In this document: positions 1 through 7,566 of the stretch, piece by piece
Layout: every line of letters begins with the position of its first letter
Numbering within the stretch: the first letter of the stretch is position 1
Assembly (NCBI GenBank): GCA_900551135.1
Contig: URUX01000038.1
Location: 1 to 17,057, forward strand
Direction: 5' to 3'
Origin: an uncultured Clostridium sp.
Lineage (GTDB): Bacteria; Bacillota; Clostridia; Lachnospirales; Lachnospiraceae
Length of the DNA: 17,057 nucleotides
Notes under the pieces: generated by a model
Database searches by the model: none
Told to the model about the DNA's origin: nothing
Seen by the model: the letters and a program-made list of their open reading frames with translations, nothing else
Translations under genes and position numbers: made by a program

Positions 1-39
1 ATTACTATCAAAAATTATATAAAAAATTTCAAAATAGTG

Positions 40-68
40 TTGACAAAATAGGGCAAGTTATGTATAAT
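40..68 (+). promoter_or_regulatory. Consensus sigma-A promoter of the 5' RNA
   Basis: TTGACA at 40-45 and TATAAT at 63-68 are both perfect consensus hexamers with the optimal 17-bp spacer. A start of transcription near 75 follows. No protein gene begins within the next 500 bases and an intrinsic terminator follows at 455-499, so the promoter appears dedicated to a short, strongly expressed RNA. Confidence 0.85.
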
Positions 69-116
69 AAAATCATCAAAACAAAGTAATAAAAACAAAC
101 AAAAATCTAAGAAAAG

Positions 117-130
117 GAGGTACAGTCCAA
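117..130 (+). repeat. 5' copy of a 14-bp near-repeat in the RNA
   Basis: GAGGTACAGTCCAA here matches GAGGTAAAGTCCAA at 426-439 in 13 of 14 positions. The two copies are direct, 309 bases apart, and lie near the 5' and 3' ends of the same predicted transcript. The core resembles the GAGGAAAGUCC motif of RNase P RNA, but nothing else of RNase P is visible. Confidence 0.6.
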
Positions 131-425
131 AGTACTAATTAGTTAATCCTCTGGAAACCTTTATTATTAATAAGATTCGAATATAGAAATACTGAAAGCG
201 ATAAAAATAAGATGGACAACATGCAGAAAGTACAGGATTTGGTAATATGACGAGAAAGTATTATGAAATACTTGGAAAAGCATAAGACATAATATTTATA
301 ATCGATAAGAAGTATTAATATAAGAGAATTAAGTTATAATAAAGAATATGAAAAATGATAATTGAGGGTTTTATCAAAAGCGAATGAAAGTTTCGCATTA
401 AAAATTAATATAGATAAAAGAAACA

Positions 426-439
426 GAGGTAAAGTCCAA
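426..439 (+). repeat. 3' copy of the 14-bp near-repeat in the RNA
   Basis: GAGGTAAAGTCCAA, the second copy of the motif at 117-130, lies 15 bases before the terminator stem. The overlapping CAGAGG (424-429) is a perfect complement of CCTCTG at 148-153, so this copy may be held in a long-range helix. Confidence 0.6.
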
Positions 440-454
440 TGGATAATATGTTTT

Positions 455-499
455 AGGACGGATACAAATTCAAAAATAGAATTGGTATCCGTCCTTTTT
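455..499 (+). terminator. Strong intrinsic terminator of the 5' RNA
   Basis: AGGACGGATAC (455-465) pairs perfectly with GTATCCGTCCT (485-495). After one mismatch an inner AATTC/GAATT stem (467-471 with 479-483) closes a 7-nt loop, and a T tract runs through 495-499. It separates the RNA from the wall-hydrolase gene downstream. Confidence 0.92.
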
Positions 500-550
500 C
501 ATTGTAAAAAAGGATTTTAAATATATTAATGATTTTGTAAAAATTATAGG

Positions 551-579
551 TTATCTTTCCGCAGAAAATATGGTAAAAT
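551..579 (+). promoter_or_regulatory. Probable promoter of the NlpC/P60 gene
   Basis: An extended -10, TGG followed by TAAAAT (571-579), sits 17 bp after a weak -35, TTATCT (551-556). It lies downstream of the terminator at 455-499 and about 65 bases before the start codon, so it would give the hydrolase gene its own transcript. The assignment rests mainly on the extended -10. Confidence 0.45.
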
Positions 580-645
580 AATTTTTATCGACAAAAATCA
601 TAAAAAAGAGACAGAGATATTTGAGTTATAGAAGGGAATCTTTTA

Positions 646-2328
646 ATGAGAACGAAAAAAACGATAAGAGAGAATTGCAGAAAGAAAAACCTGCGAAGGT
701 TTGGTGTATATGCGGCTCTGACTGCAGTAATTGTATCAGCTGGAGTATTTGGCACAGCCTGCAGTGAAGAAACTTCGATTGACGGGATTCAGGCTGAAAG
801 CAGTGATGCAGTATCAGCAGCAGTTATAACGGAATCGACGGTTATGGAGGTTACTACAGCTCCGGAGTCAATTCCGCCTTTGGAACCTGGCGGACAGCTT
901 CTTCCTAACATCGCAATAACGGTTCCGGAGGTAGAACCGATGCCGGAATATATCCGGGTAGGAGACAGGCATTCCGCAGTGGTCAGCCTGCAAAGCCGGT
1001 TGATGGAACTGGGGTTTATGGACAGTGATGAACCTACCGACTACTATGGAACCCAGACGGAACGTGCGGTAAAGATTTTCCAGAGACAGAACAAACTAGC
1101 AATGGACGGTATTGTGGGAAGTGCCACATATGATGCGATTATGGATCCGAATGCGAAATATTATGCGGCTCAGAAAGGCGATGAGGGTGATGATATATCT
1201 CAGCTTCAGGATCGTCTTTATGAGTTGGGATATCTGGCATCTTCTGATTTGGTGACAGGTAATTTCGGAGATTCAACAGAAGTTGCTGTTTTAAAATTGC
1301 AAGAGGTAAATGGTTTGGAGGCTGATGGAAAAGTAGGTCAGAAGACGATGAACCTGTTGTATAGTGACGAGATTAAAGCGAATTTTCTTGCATATGGTGA
1401 AAAAAGTGAGGTTGTATTGGCGGCTCAGGAAAGACTGAAAGCGCTGGGATATTTGATGACTGTTCCGGACGGAGCCTTTGGAGAGGATACGGCAGTGGCA
1501 ATTAAGCAGTTTCAGTCCCGTAATGACCTGATTGTAGATGGTTATTTGGGACCGTCCACCAGAGATGTTTTAAACAGTTCCTCTGCAGTGCCGAATGGTC
1601 TGCGTCTGGGAGATCAGAGCGATATGGTCCGGAAAGTCCAGACCTTATTAAGCAAGTACGGCTATCTTAATTCTGGAAATGCTACAGGGTATTATGGCGA
1701 GATTACGGAAAAGGCAGTTAAAAGTTTTCAGAAGGAAAATAAGCTGTCTGTAGACGGTACAGTAGGTGCTCAGACGCTGGCAAAGCTGACGAGTGATAAT
1801 GTGAAAAAAGCACCGGCAAACAGCGGATCCTCGGGAGGAGGAAGTTCCAGTTCGTCAGGAGGAAACAAAAGACCGTCTGGTTCGTCTGGAAGCAGTTCAT
1901 CTGGAAGTTCTTCGGGCGGAAGTTCGTCAGGAGGAAGCAGCGGCGGAGGTGTAATCCACAATAGCGGCGGAGTATCCAGCTTAATAGCAACAGCTCAGTC
2001 TAAGATAGGCTGCCCATATGTTTGGGGGGCAAAAGGCCCGAATTCATTTGACTGTTCTGGTTTTGTATACTGGTGTTTAAACCAGGTAGGTGTAAAACAG
2101 AGTTACCTTACTTCTTCGGGCTGGAGAAATGTAGGACGTTATACGAAAATCAGCAACTTCTCAGATATTCAGGCAGGAGATATTGTTGTTGTAAAAGGCC
2201 ATGTAGGCATTGCTGCAGGAGGCGGAACCGTTATAGATGCATCTTCCAGTAATGGACGCGTCGTGCATAGAGGATTAAGTTCTTGGTGGGCAAATAACTT
2301 TATTTGTGCATGGAGAATTTTTGGATAG
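646..2328 (+). CDS. Secreted NlpC/P60 cell-wall endopeptidase with four peptidoglycan-binding repeats
   Basis: A 560-residue exported wall hydrolase. The basic N-terminus and hydrophobic stretch at 20-38 form a signal peptide; the cysteine at 39 follows GTA, a poor lipobox, so lipidation is uncertain. Four PG_binding_1-type repeats follow at about 102-166, 175-240, 249-310 and 319-383, each with the LGY/F...G.fG..T..AV..FQ...L..DG..G..T pattern. A Ser/Gly-rich linker (about 392-436) leads to a C-terminal NlpC/P60 domain (444-560). Its catalytic Cys470 is in the DCSGF motif and His519 in GHVGI; the usual third polar residue, often His, appears to be Asp531 in VIDAS. The family cleaves D-gamma-glutamyl-diamino-acid bonds in peptidoglycan stem peptides. 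The ATG has GAAGGGA 8 nt upstream. The gene stands alone between two terminators. The domain calls are confident; the exact bond cleaved and any role in division or turnover are inference. Confidence 0.93.
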   Translation: MRTKKTIRENCRKKNLRRFGVYAALTAVIVSAGVFGTACSEETSIDGIQAESSDAVSAAVITESTVMEVTTAPESIPPLEPGGQLLPNIAITVPEVEPMPEYIRVGDRHSAVVSLQSRLMELGFMDSDEPTDYYGTQTERAVKIFQRQNKLAMDGIVGSATYDAIMDPNAKYYAAQKGDEGDDISQLQDRLYELGYLASSDLVTGNFGDSTEVAVLKLQEVNGLEADGKVGQKTMNLLYSDEIKANFLAYGEKSEVVLAAQERLKALGYLMTVPDGAFGEDTAVAIKQFQSRNDLIVDGYLGPSTRDVLNSSSAVPNGLRLGDQSDMVRKVQTLLSKYGYLNSGNATGYYGEITEKAVKSFQKENKLSVDGTVGAQTLAKLTSDNVKKAPANSGSSGGGSSSSSGGNKRPSGSSGSSSSGSSSGGSSSGGSSGGGVIHNSGGVSSLIATAQSKIGCPYVWGAKGPNSFDCSGFVYWCLNQVGVKQSYLTSSGWRNVGRYTKISNFSDIQAGDIVVVKGHVGIAAGGGTVIDASSSNGRVVHRGLSSWWANNFICAWRIFG

Positions 2329-2360
2329 AGATAACAGAATAATTTTATAAAGAATAATAG

Positions 2361-2426
2361 AAAAAGAAGGATTCATCATCTGCAGCCGATGAAAACAGAT
2401 CGGGCATGCAGGGATGAATCCTTTTT
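2361..2426. terminator. Bidirectional terminator between convergent genes
   Basis: GGATTCATC (2369-2377) pairs with GATGAATCC (2413-2421), and an inner CTGCA/TGCAG stem (2380-2384 with 2407-2411) extends the hairpin. A T run follows on the plus strand (2422-2426) and an A-rich run precedes it (2361-2368), giving a U tract in the other direction as well. It can therefore end both the wall-hydrolase transcript and the convergent two-component transcript. Confidence 0.85.
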
Positions 2427-2465
2427 GTTGTATGTCTGCAGCTATAACATGCAGTTTGCGTGTCT

Positions 2466-4757
2466 CTATGAATCAGATTTAACAGGAAAACGTACACATG
2501 CTTTAAACAAGTCCCCGTCGATAATAATATCAAACGTACCATTTTGGAGTCTGGTGAGACTTTGTGCAATGGAAAGTCCAAGGCCGCTTCCTTCTGTGGT
2601 TCGAGAGACATCTCCGCGTACAAAACGTTCTGTAAGTTCATTTCCTGTAATGTTTAAAGGATGATCGGAAATATTTTTAATGGTAAACAAAACCTGATTT
2701 TTTTCACGAACCATATCTACATAGACACGGCTGTGTTCCATGGCATATTTAAAAGTATTATTATAGAGATTCTCCAGTACTCGCCATAGCTGGCCTCCAT
2801 CTGCCTCGATAATAATAGGTTCGTCTGGCAGATTACTGATAAGTTCCAGAGAGCGCATAGAAAATTTCTCTTCAAATTCGCCGTTTGTCTGCTGAACCAG
2901 TTCTACAAAGTCAATTGACCTCATGTCCAGTTTAAGATTGCCTGAACTGGCTTTTGATGCTTCTACCAAATCCTCTGTTAAGGTTTTAAGTCGCTGGGAC
3001 TTTTGTTCCAATACTTCCAGATATTCCTGAACCTTTGGATTTTGAAGATTCTCCCGTTTGATAAGATCCACATAGTTGATAATAGATGTAAGAGGGGTCT
3101 TTAAATCATGGGAAACGTTGGTGATTAAATCTGTTTTCATACGTTCGCTTTTGACCCGTTCCTGAATAGCAGTATCCAGTCCGCTTCCGATACTGTTGAT
3201 GTGTTCGGCAATGGAGCGTTCCCGTCCGTTAAATTGTTTTAAATCGACGCAGTATCTGGTATCTCCTCCGGAAATGTTGGAGATGGCTTCGTTTAATTTA
3301 TCCTGCTGTACTGCTTTTCGATAAAGCTGCTGAAAGACCCATAGATCCCCTGCAATCCAAATCAGAATTAAAAGGAACAAAATGAGTTTATGCTCTAAGC
3401 TTTGCAGACTATAAAATAAATAGATAGAAGCAAAGGAAAACAAAAGATTTATGGCTAAAAATCCAATGTAATAATAAATCAGGGAGATGGAAAAATTCTG
3501 TTTTGAAAAATAATCAGACATATCTTGAGCAAATTTCCGAATGAGTGAATTTTTCCACAAAGTATTTGCCTTATATTGACGAATTAAACTAAACAGCAGA
3601 ACGAAGGATATAAAATAGATAATTACGCCATCCAGCACATGTCCCATAAAAATCAGACCGTCTCCTGAGAAAATCAGATCTAAAATTGCAATTCCAAGAT
3701 TATCGCAGAGATAGAGTCCTGAAATAATAAGAACGATGGAGCCTAATATGGTTATTTCTACAGGGAAAAAGTCAAATCTGAAAAAGTAGCGTTCAGAGTG
3801 TTCCGTAGTTTTCCAGCCGGTATAGTAAGCCAGGTAAGCAAAGGTAATCAGACAGCCCAGACAGCCTGCAATCAGCGAAATCAGACCAGCTGCATACCCT
3901 TTTTGAGTTTTTAGAAACTGCTGGTTTCCAGCAGTGTAGGCATCATTTGTGCGGTAAGAAGTATCAACTGCGGCCAGAAAAATACCATTGCCTTCTGCGT
4001 AAGGAGAGTATTCTTTTAACATGGAGGAAATATAAAGAGGTTCCTGCGGAAGATTTGACTCTCCGATTAGGGTATCAGTAGAAAAAACAGCATAACGGCT
4101 GCACTGCCGGAATTCATTGACGGTCATATCAGTATTGGAAAATAATAAGGGTTTGGAATCATCTTCCCAATACGATAATAGAAAATGAAAATTACTTTTT
4201 CCTTCAATCAGGTTATAACGGACATAGGAATAGGCGCCCAGATGGGACAAAACCTCATAGGAAATATCAGACAGCGTCATATAGGCATCCATAGGCTCGT
4301 TATATTCGGCATCCGGATCATAGGTTTTTTGAGTAACATATAAAAGAGGCTCATCCCCTAAGTCGTCGGAAACAGGAATGTCTGTGATTTCCCAATTTTT
4401 ATTTAGGGTATAGCCGTGAACTTTGGCATAGTCAACGATTTCTTCTAGGGTATAGTCCAGTTCATTGTTGGGATTTCCATCACTGACAGTGACAATAACC
4501 TTAGACATGTCAAGAACACCATTGGTTTCAAATACCTGACGATATTTGGCGTATTCAAATACCTGATTAACATCATATTCAAACTGGTTCATGAAAGCAG
4601 AGGTATCAGAGTATGAAGCCTGACGAAGCCAGCTGATTCCCTGGCCATAGTCAGAGTTGGCATAGAGAAGACAAATACCAGTCAGGGTGAGCATAAAAAA
4701 CAGGACGTGTACCAGTGTAACAAGGATACGCCTGCTGCGGGTAGAAACAGCTTTCAT
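2466..4757 (-). CDS. Multi-pass sensor histidine kinase of a two-component system
   Basis: A 763-residue membrane kinase. TM1 lies at about 11-33, then a large extracytoplasmic region (about 34-287), then a bundle of membrane segments near 288-311, 333-352, 374-393, 425-450 and 456-474. The cytoplasmic part holds a HisKA domain with the H box NVSHDLKTPL (phospho-acceptor His550) and a HATPase_c domain with the N box ENLYNN (662-667) and G2 box GSGLGLS (723-729). The classical G1 box DxGxG is absent; KNISDHPLNI (694-703) stands in its place before RFVRGD, a variant I know from Clostridia kinases. The gene starts 15 bp after the response-regulator stop, with AGGAG 6 nt before the ATG, so the two are co-transcribed and are presumably cognate partners. 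The extracytoplasmic region is not a sensor domain I recognise, and the signal is unknown. Confidence 0.93.
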   Translation of the reverse strand: MKAVSTRSRRILVTLVHVLFFMLTLTGICLLYANSDYGQGISWLRQASYSDTSAFMNQFEYDVNQVFEYAKYRQVFETNGVLDMSKVIVTVSDGNPNNELDYTLEEIVDYAKVHGYTLNKNWEITDIPVSDDLGDEPLLYVTQKTYDPDAEYNEPMDAYMTLSDISYEVLSHLGAYSYVRYNLIEGKSNFHFLLSYWEDDSKPLLFSNTDMTVNEFRQCSRYAVFSTDTLIGESNLPQEPLYISSMLKEYSPYAEGNGIFLAAVDTSYRTNDAYTAGNQQFLKTQKGYAAGLISLIAGCLGCLITFAYLAYYTGWKTTEHSERYFFRFDFFPVEITILGSIVLIISGLYLCDNLGIAILDLIFSGDGLIFMGHVLDGVIIYFISFVLLFSLIRQYKANTLWKNSLIRKFAQDMSDYFSKQNFSISLIYYYIGFLAINLLFSFASIYLFYSLQSLEHKLILFLLILIWIAGDLWVFQQLYRKAVQQDKLNEAISNISGGDTRYCVDLKQFNGRERSIAEHINSIGSGLDTAIQERVKSERMKTDLITNVSHDLKTPLTSIINYVDLIKRENLQNPKVQEYLEVLEQKSQRLKTLTEDLVEASKASSGNLKLDMRSIDFVELVQQTNGEFEEKFSMRSLELISNLPDEPIIIEADGGQLWRVLENLYNNTFKYAMEHSRVYVDMVREKNQVLFTIKNISDHPLNITGNELTERFVRGDVSRTTEGSGLGLSIAQSLTRLQNGTFDIIIDGDLFKACVRFPVKSDS

Positions 4758-4772
4758 AAAAAACTCCTGTCA

Positions 4773-5468
4773 TTATTGCTTTTCAATTTTGTACCCAACG
4801 CCCCAAACTACTTTCAGATAACGGGGTTCTCTGGGATTGATTTCGATTTTTTCGCGGATATGACGAATATGTACAGCAACCGTATTATCTGCTCCGATGG
4901 CTTCTTCATTCCAAATTTGCTGGTAAATTTCATCAATTGAGAATACCTTCCCTGCATTTTTAACTAAAAGAAGAAGAATGTTGTATTCAATGGGGGTTAG
5001 CTTGATGGCTTCCCCGTCAACGGTTACCTCTTTATTGTCATCATTAATTAAAAGACCGCCGCATCGGTACACCTGTCCCTGGTTTTGCTGGGAAACGTTG
5101 CCTAACTGGGTATAGCGGCGCAGTTGGGATTTTACCCGTGCAACCAGTTCTAAAGGATTAAAGGGCTTGGTCAGGTAATCATCGGCTCCGATATTAAGTC
5201 CCAGAATTTTATCGGCATCTTCTGATTTTGCGGATAAAATGATAATGGGAATACTGCTGGTTTCCCGCACTTTTAAAGTGGTACGGATACCGTCCAGACC
5301 GGGCATCATGACGTCCAGAATCATTAAATCCACAGGATATTGTTCCAGCAGTTCCAACGCTTCTGAACCGTCATAGGCTTTTATCACCTGAAATCCTTCG
5401 CCAGTAAGATAAATATCTATTGCATCTACAATCTGTTTGTCATCATCACAAACTAAAATACTGGGCAT
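4773..5468 (-). CDS. OmpR-family DNA-binding response regulator
   Basis: A 231-residue two-domain regulator. The receiver domain (about 3-117) has the acidic cluster CDDD (8-10), phospho-acceptor Asp52 in ILDVMMPG, Ser79 and Lys101 in TKPF. The C-terminal half (about 130-231) is a winged helix of the OmpR/PhoB type, ending in RYLKVVWGVGYK. I chose the ATG at 5468 because AAGGAGG lies 8 nt upstream. The frame extends 12 codons further to an ATG at 5504, but that codon overlaps the -10 box TATAAT at 5503-5508 and would not be transcribed from that promoter. It is the first gene of a two-gene operon with the histidine kinase, and the receiver sequence resembles VanR-like regulators. The target genes are unknown; the palindrome upstream suggests autoregulation. 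Confidence 0.95.
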   Translation of the reverse strand: MPSILVCDDDKQIVDAIDIYLTGEGFQVIKAYDGSEALELLEQYPVDLMILDVMMPGLDGIRTTLKVRETSSIPIIILSAKSEDADKILGLNIGADDYLTKPFNPLELVARVKSQLRRYTQLGNVSQQNQGQVYRCGGLLINDDNKEVTVDGEAIKLTPIEYNILLLLVKNAGKVFSIDEIYQQIWNEEAIGADNTVAVHIRHIREKIEINPREPRYLKVVWGVGYKIEKQ

Positions 5469-5502
5469 GGTTTTTTCCTCCTTGAAGTAGTTGATTAACC
5501 TC

Positions 5503-5508
5503 ATTATA
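5503..5508 (-). promoter_or_regulatory. -10 box of the two-component operon
   Basis: TATAAT reads on the minus strand at 5508-5503, preceded by TTG. The -35 region at the right distance (about 5526-5531) is poor, GTACTT, which would fit a promoter needing an activator. It lies 35-40 bases before the start codon at 5468. Confidence 0.55.
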
Positions 5509-5522
5509 CAACGGAGACAGTA

Positions 5523-5541
5523 AAAAAGTACATTACTTTTT
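5523..5541. promoter_or_regulatory. 19-bp palindrome over the -35 region, possible operator
   Basis: AAAAAGTA (5523-5530), a 3-bp spacer CAT, and TACTTTTT (5534-5541) form a perfect 8-bp inverted repeat. It covers the -35 region of the response-regulator promoter. Its position suits binding by a dimeric regulator, such as the OmpR-type protein itself. The AT-rich content makes a chance palindrome possible. Confidence 0.35.
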
Positions 5542-5582
5542 CCTTACATTTGGAAAGATGGAAGCGGAGTGCGTACAGGATA

Positions 5583-5617
5583 CTGCAGAGTAAGAACTGT
5601 TTTTTCTTACTCTGCAG
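5583..5617 (-). terminator. 12-bp perfect hairpin after glgB, probable terminator
   Basis: CTGCAGAGTAAG (5583-5594) pairs exactly with CTTACTCTGCAG (5606-5617) around an 11-nt loop. It starts 16 bases beyond the glgB stop and lies between the alpha-glucan operon and the two-component operon. On the minus strand no clean U tract follows the stem, so it may end transcription imperfectly or serve as a 3'-end stabiliser. Confidence 0.5.
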
Positions 5618-5633
5618 CTAAAAATGATTGGGT

Positions 5634-7544
5634 TTAGAAACGGAAAACAGCAGTTCCGTAAGCTGGAAGAGGATAGTCAAAGGAATAAGGCTGGCCGTCA
5701 CATTCCTTTGCAGATGATTTGAAACTCGGAGCATCGGAAGCAGGAAGCATGCCATGTTCATTGTCCAAAATCAGGGTGTATTTTCCTTTTTTTGGAACAC
5801 CGATACAATAATCAGGACGTGGAACAGGGGTAAAATTAATAATAAACAGAAGATTTTTTTTGCCTGTTTCATCTCGGCGGACAAAACTGAAAATACTGCG
5901 GTCCCCATCATTGGCATTGATCCATTGGAAACCGTTCCAGTCATTATCTAATTTGTAAAGAGCAGGATACTTGCGGTACAGATGGAGAAGATCTTTTACG
6001 TAAGACTGCAGTTCTTTGTGCTTGTCCTCATCTAGAAGCTGCCAGTCCAGGGAAACTTTTTCATCCCATTCGTGCCACTGGCCAAATTCCTGACCCATAA
6101 ATAGAAGCTTTTTACCGGGATGTCCCATCATAAAGGTGTAGCCGGCTTTTAAGTTGGCAAATTTATCGTCATATAATCCGGGCATCTTATTTATCATAGA
6201 ACACTTTAAATGAACGACTTCGTCATGGGATAATACCAGAATAAAATTTTCACTGGTAAAATAGGTTAAGCCGAACGTCATTTTGTTGTGATTGTATTTG
6301 CGGAAATACGGGTCTAACTTCATGTATTCCAGGAAATCATGCATCCAGCCCATATTCCATTTAAATGTAAATCCCAATCCGTCATCTTCCGGTCTGCGGG
6401 TTACGTTCGGCCATGCAGTAGATTCTTCTGCAATGACCATGGCTCCGTTTTTACGGCCGGACAGAACACTGTTTAAATGTTTGAAAAATTCAATGGCTTC
6501 CAGATTCTGGTTGCCGCCGTAGCGGTTTGGAATCCACTCGCCATCTTTGCGTCCGTAATCTAAATAGAGCATAGAGGCGACCGCATCTACCCGAAGGCCA
6601 TCTACATGGAATTTTTCTAACCAGTAAATTGCGTTTGCGATAAGAAAATTTTTGACTTCATTTTTTCCATAGTCAAAAACCTTGGTACCCCAGTCTGGAT
6701 GTTCCCCTTTTCTCGGATCTGCATATTCATAAAGTGCCTGTCCATCAAAATCAGCCAGTCCATGGGCATCTTTTGGAAAATGGGCAGGAACCCAGTCTAA
6801 AATAACGCCGATGCCCTGTTTATGTAAGTAGTTGACAAAGTACATAAAATCCTTAGGGAGTCCATAACGGGAGGTGGGGGCAAAGTAGCCGGTTACCTGA
6901 TAGCCCCAGGAACCATCAAATGGATGCTCTGCAATTCCCATCAGTTCTACATGAGTGTATCCCATTTCTTTCACATAGGCAGCTAATTCATGGGCGGCCT
7001 CTTTATAAGTATAATAACCATCTTTTTCCGGGCGGTACTTTTTTCGCCAGGAGCCCAGATGGACTTCATAGATACTTACAGGTGCCTGTTCAGGGACAGT
7101 AGAAGTACGGAGGTTCATCCATTTCTCATCAGTCCATTTAAAATCGTTAATATCAGCAGTAACGGATGCAGTTCCAGGACGATATTCTGCACTGAATGCA
7201 TATGGATCAGCCTTAAACAGAATTTTTCCAGTATGAGTAGTAATGGCATATTTATACAATTGACCAGTTGTCATACCTGGAATGAAAATTTCCCAGATAC
7301 CAGAATCCTCCAGGACAGTCATAGGGTTTGAATCTGGATTCCAGCCGTTAAAATCGCCTACGAGGCTTACTTGCTGCGCATGAGGAGCCCATACAGCAAA
7401 ATACATGCCGTCCTGCTTTTTATAAGTTTTTGGGTGTGCCCCCAGTTTTTCATAAATCTCGTAGTGAGTTCCCTGGCCGAAGAGGTATCGATCCATTTCT
7501 GTAATGAATCCTGTTCCAGACGTTTTTTTTGTTTTTCGTGGCAT
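5634..7544 (-). CDS. glgB: 1,4-alpha-glucan branching enzyme
   Basis: A 636-residue GH13 branching enzyme that makes alpha-1,6 branches in glycogen by cutting an alpha-1,4 chain and transferring it. A CBM48-type beta domain lies at about 25-125 (FAVWAPHAQQVSLVGDFNGW), then the GH13 barrel (about 155-500) and a C-terminal beta domain. Signatures include YEVHLGSW (159-166), DWVPAHFPKDAHGL (250-263), GLRVDAV with nucleophile Asp320, IAEESTAWP with acid/base Glu373, and SHDEVVH with Asp441. The length fits the shorter GlgB class lacking the extra N-terminal module of the E. coli enzyme. After HDEVVH the usual GKGSM reads LKCSM, a local variant. AGGAGG lies 9 nt before the ATG. It follows the GH13 hydrolase gene by 22 bp and is the last gene of the operon. 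No glgC, glgA or glgP is in the window. Confidence 0.97.
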   Translation of the reverse strand: MPRKTKKTSGTGFITEMDRYLFGQGTHYEIYEKLGAHPKTYKKQDGMYFAVWAPHAQQVSLVGDFNGWNPDSNPMTVLEDSGIWEIFIPGMTTGQLYKYAITTHTGKILFKADPYAFSAEYRPGTASVTADINDFKWTDEKWMNLRTSTVPEQAPVSIYEVHLGSWRKKYRPEKDGYYTYKEAAHELAAYVKEMGYTHVELMGIAEHPFDGSWGYQVTGYFAPTSRYGLPKDFMYFVNYLHKQGIGVILDWVPAHFPKDAHGLADFDGQALYEYADPRKGEHPDWGTKVFDYGKNEVKNFLIANAIYWLEKFHVDGLRVDAVASMLYLDYGRKDGEWIPNRYGGNQNLEAIEFFKHLNSVLSGRKNGAMVIAEESTAWPNVTRRPEDDGLGFTFKWNMGWMHDFLEYMKLDPYFRKYNHNKMTFGLTYFTSENFILVLSHDEVVHLKCSMINKMPGLYDDKFANLKAGYTFMMGHPGKKLLFMGQEFGQWHEWDEKVSLDWQLLDEDKHKELQSYVKDLLHLYRKYPALYKLDNDWNGFQWINANDGDRSIFSFVRRDETGKKNLLFIINFTPVPRPDYCIGVPKKGKYTLILDNEHGMLPASDAPSFKSSAKECDGQPYSFDYPLPAYGTAVFRF

Positions 7545-7566
7545 AGTAAAATCCCTCCTCCAATTT

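Larger units (their letters stand above)
75..499 (+). ncRNA. Candidate structured non-coding RNA, about 425 nt, family not recognised
   Basis: The transcription unit is bounded by a perfect promoter (40-68) and a strong intrinsic terminator (455-499), and every frame is broken into very short ORFs. A 14-bp motif, GAGGTACAGTCCAA at 117-130, recurs as GAGGTAAAGTCCAA at 426-439 (13 of 14 identical), close to the two ends. Local hairpins are visible: 256-262 with 267-273 (7 bp, ATGA loop) and 380-384 with 392-396 (GCGAA/TTCGC). CCTCTG at 148-153 can pair perfectly with CAGAGG at 424-429, or more weakly with GGAGG at 116-120, so an end-closing helix or a switch is possible. The AAGGAGG at 114-120 has no start codon at normal distance, which argues for a structural rather than a ribosome-binding role. 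I could not assign it to RNase P, tmRNA, 6S, SRP or a riboswitch class known to me; raiA-type and other large ornate RNAs remain to be tested. It could also have a regulatory role on the downstream wall-hydrolase gene, but the terminator and a separate promoter suggest independence. Confidence 0.55.

Noticed and set aside
212..285. Two tiny overlapping ORFs, one starting MTRKYYEILG, reminiscent of a DnaJ J-domain start
   Set aside because: They are 12 codons each with no ribosome site, and the frame after the stop is repeatedly interrupted. A decayed J-domain relic is conceivable but the likeness covers only six or so residues.
75..499. RNase P RNA, suggested by the GAGGTAAAGTCC motif
   Set aside because: Only one short core resembles RNase P; it occurs twice and one copy is at the 3' end, the other conserved RNase P blocks are not visible, and the sequence is unusually AT-rich.
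1718..1990. Antisense ORFs opposite the Ser/Gly linker of the wall hydrolase
   Set aside because: They are low-complexity Pro/Leu-rich mirror products of the repetitive linker codons, with no ribosome site.
5469..5504. Twelve-residue N-terminal extension of the response regulator
   Set aside because: Its ATG overlaps the -10 box, while the internal ATG at 5468 has a perfect AAGGAGG at the right distance.
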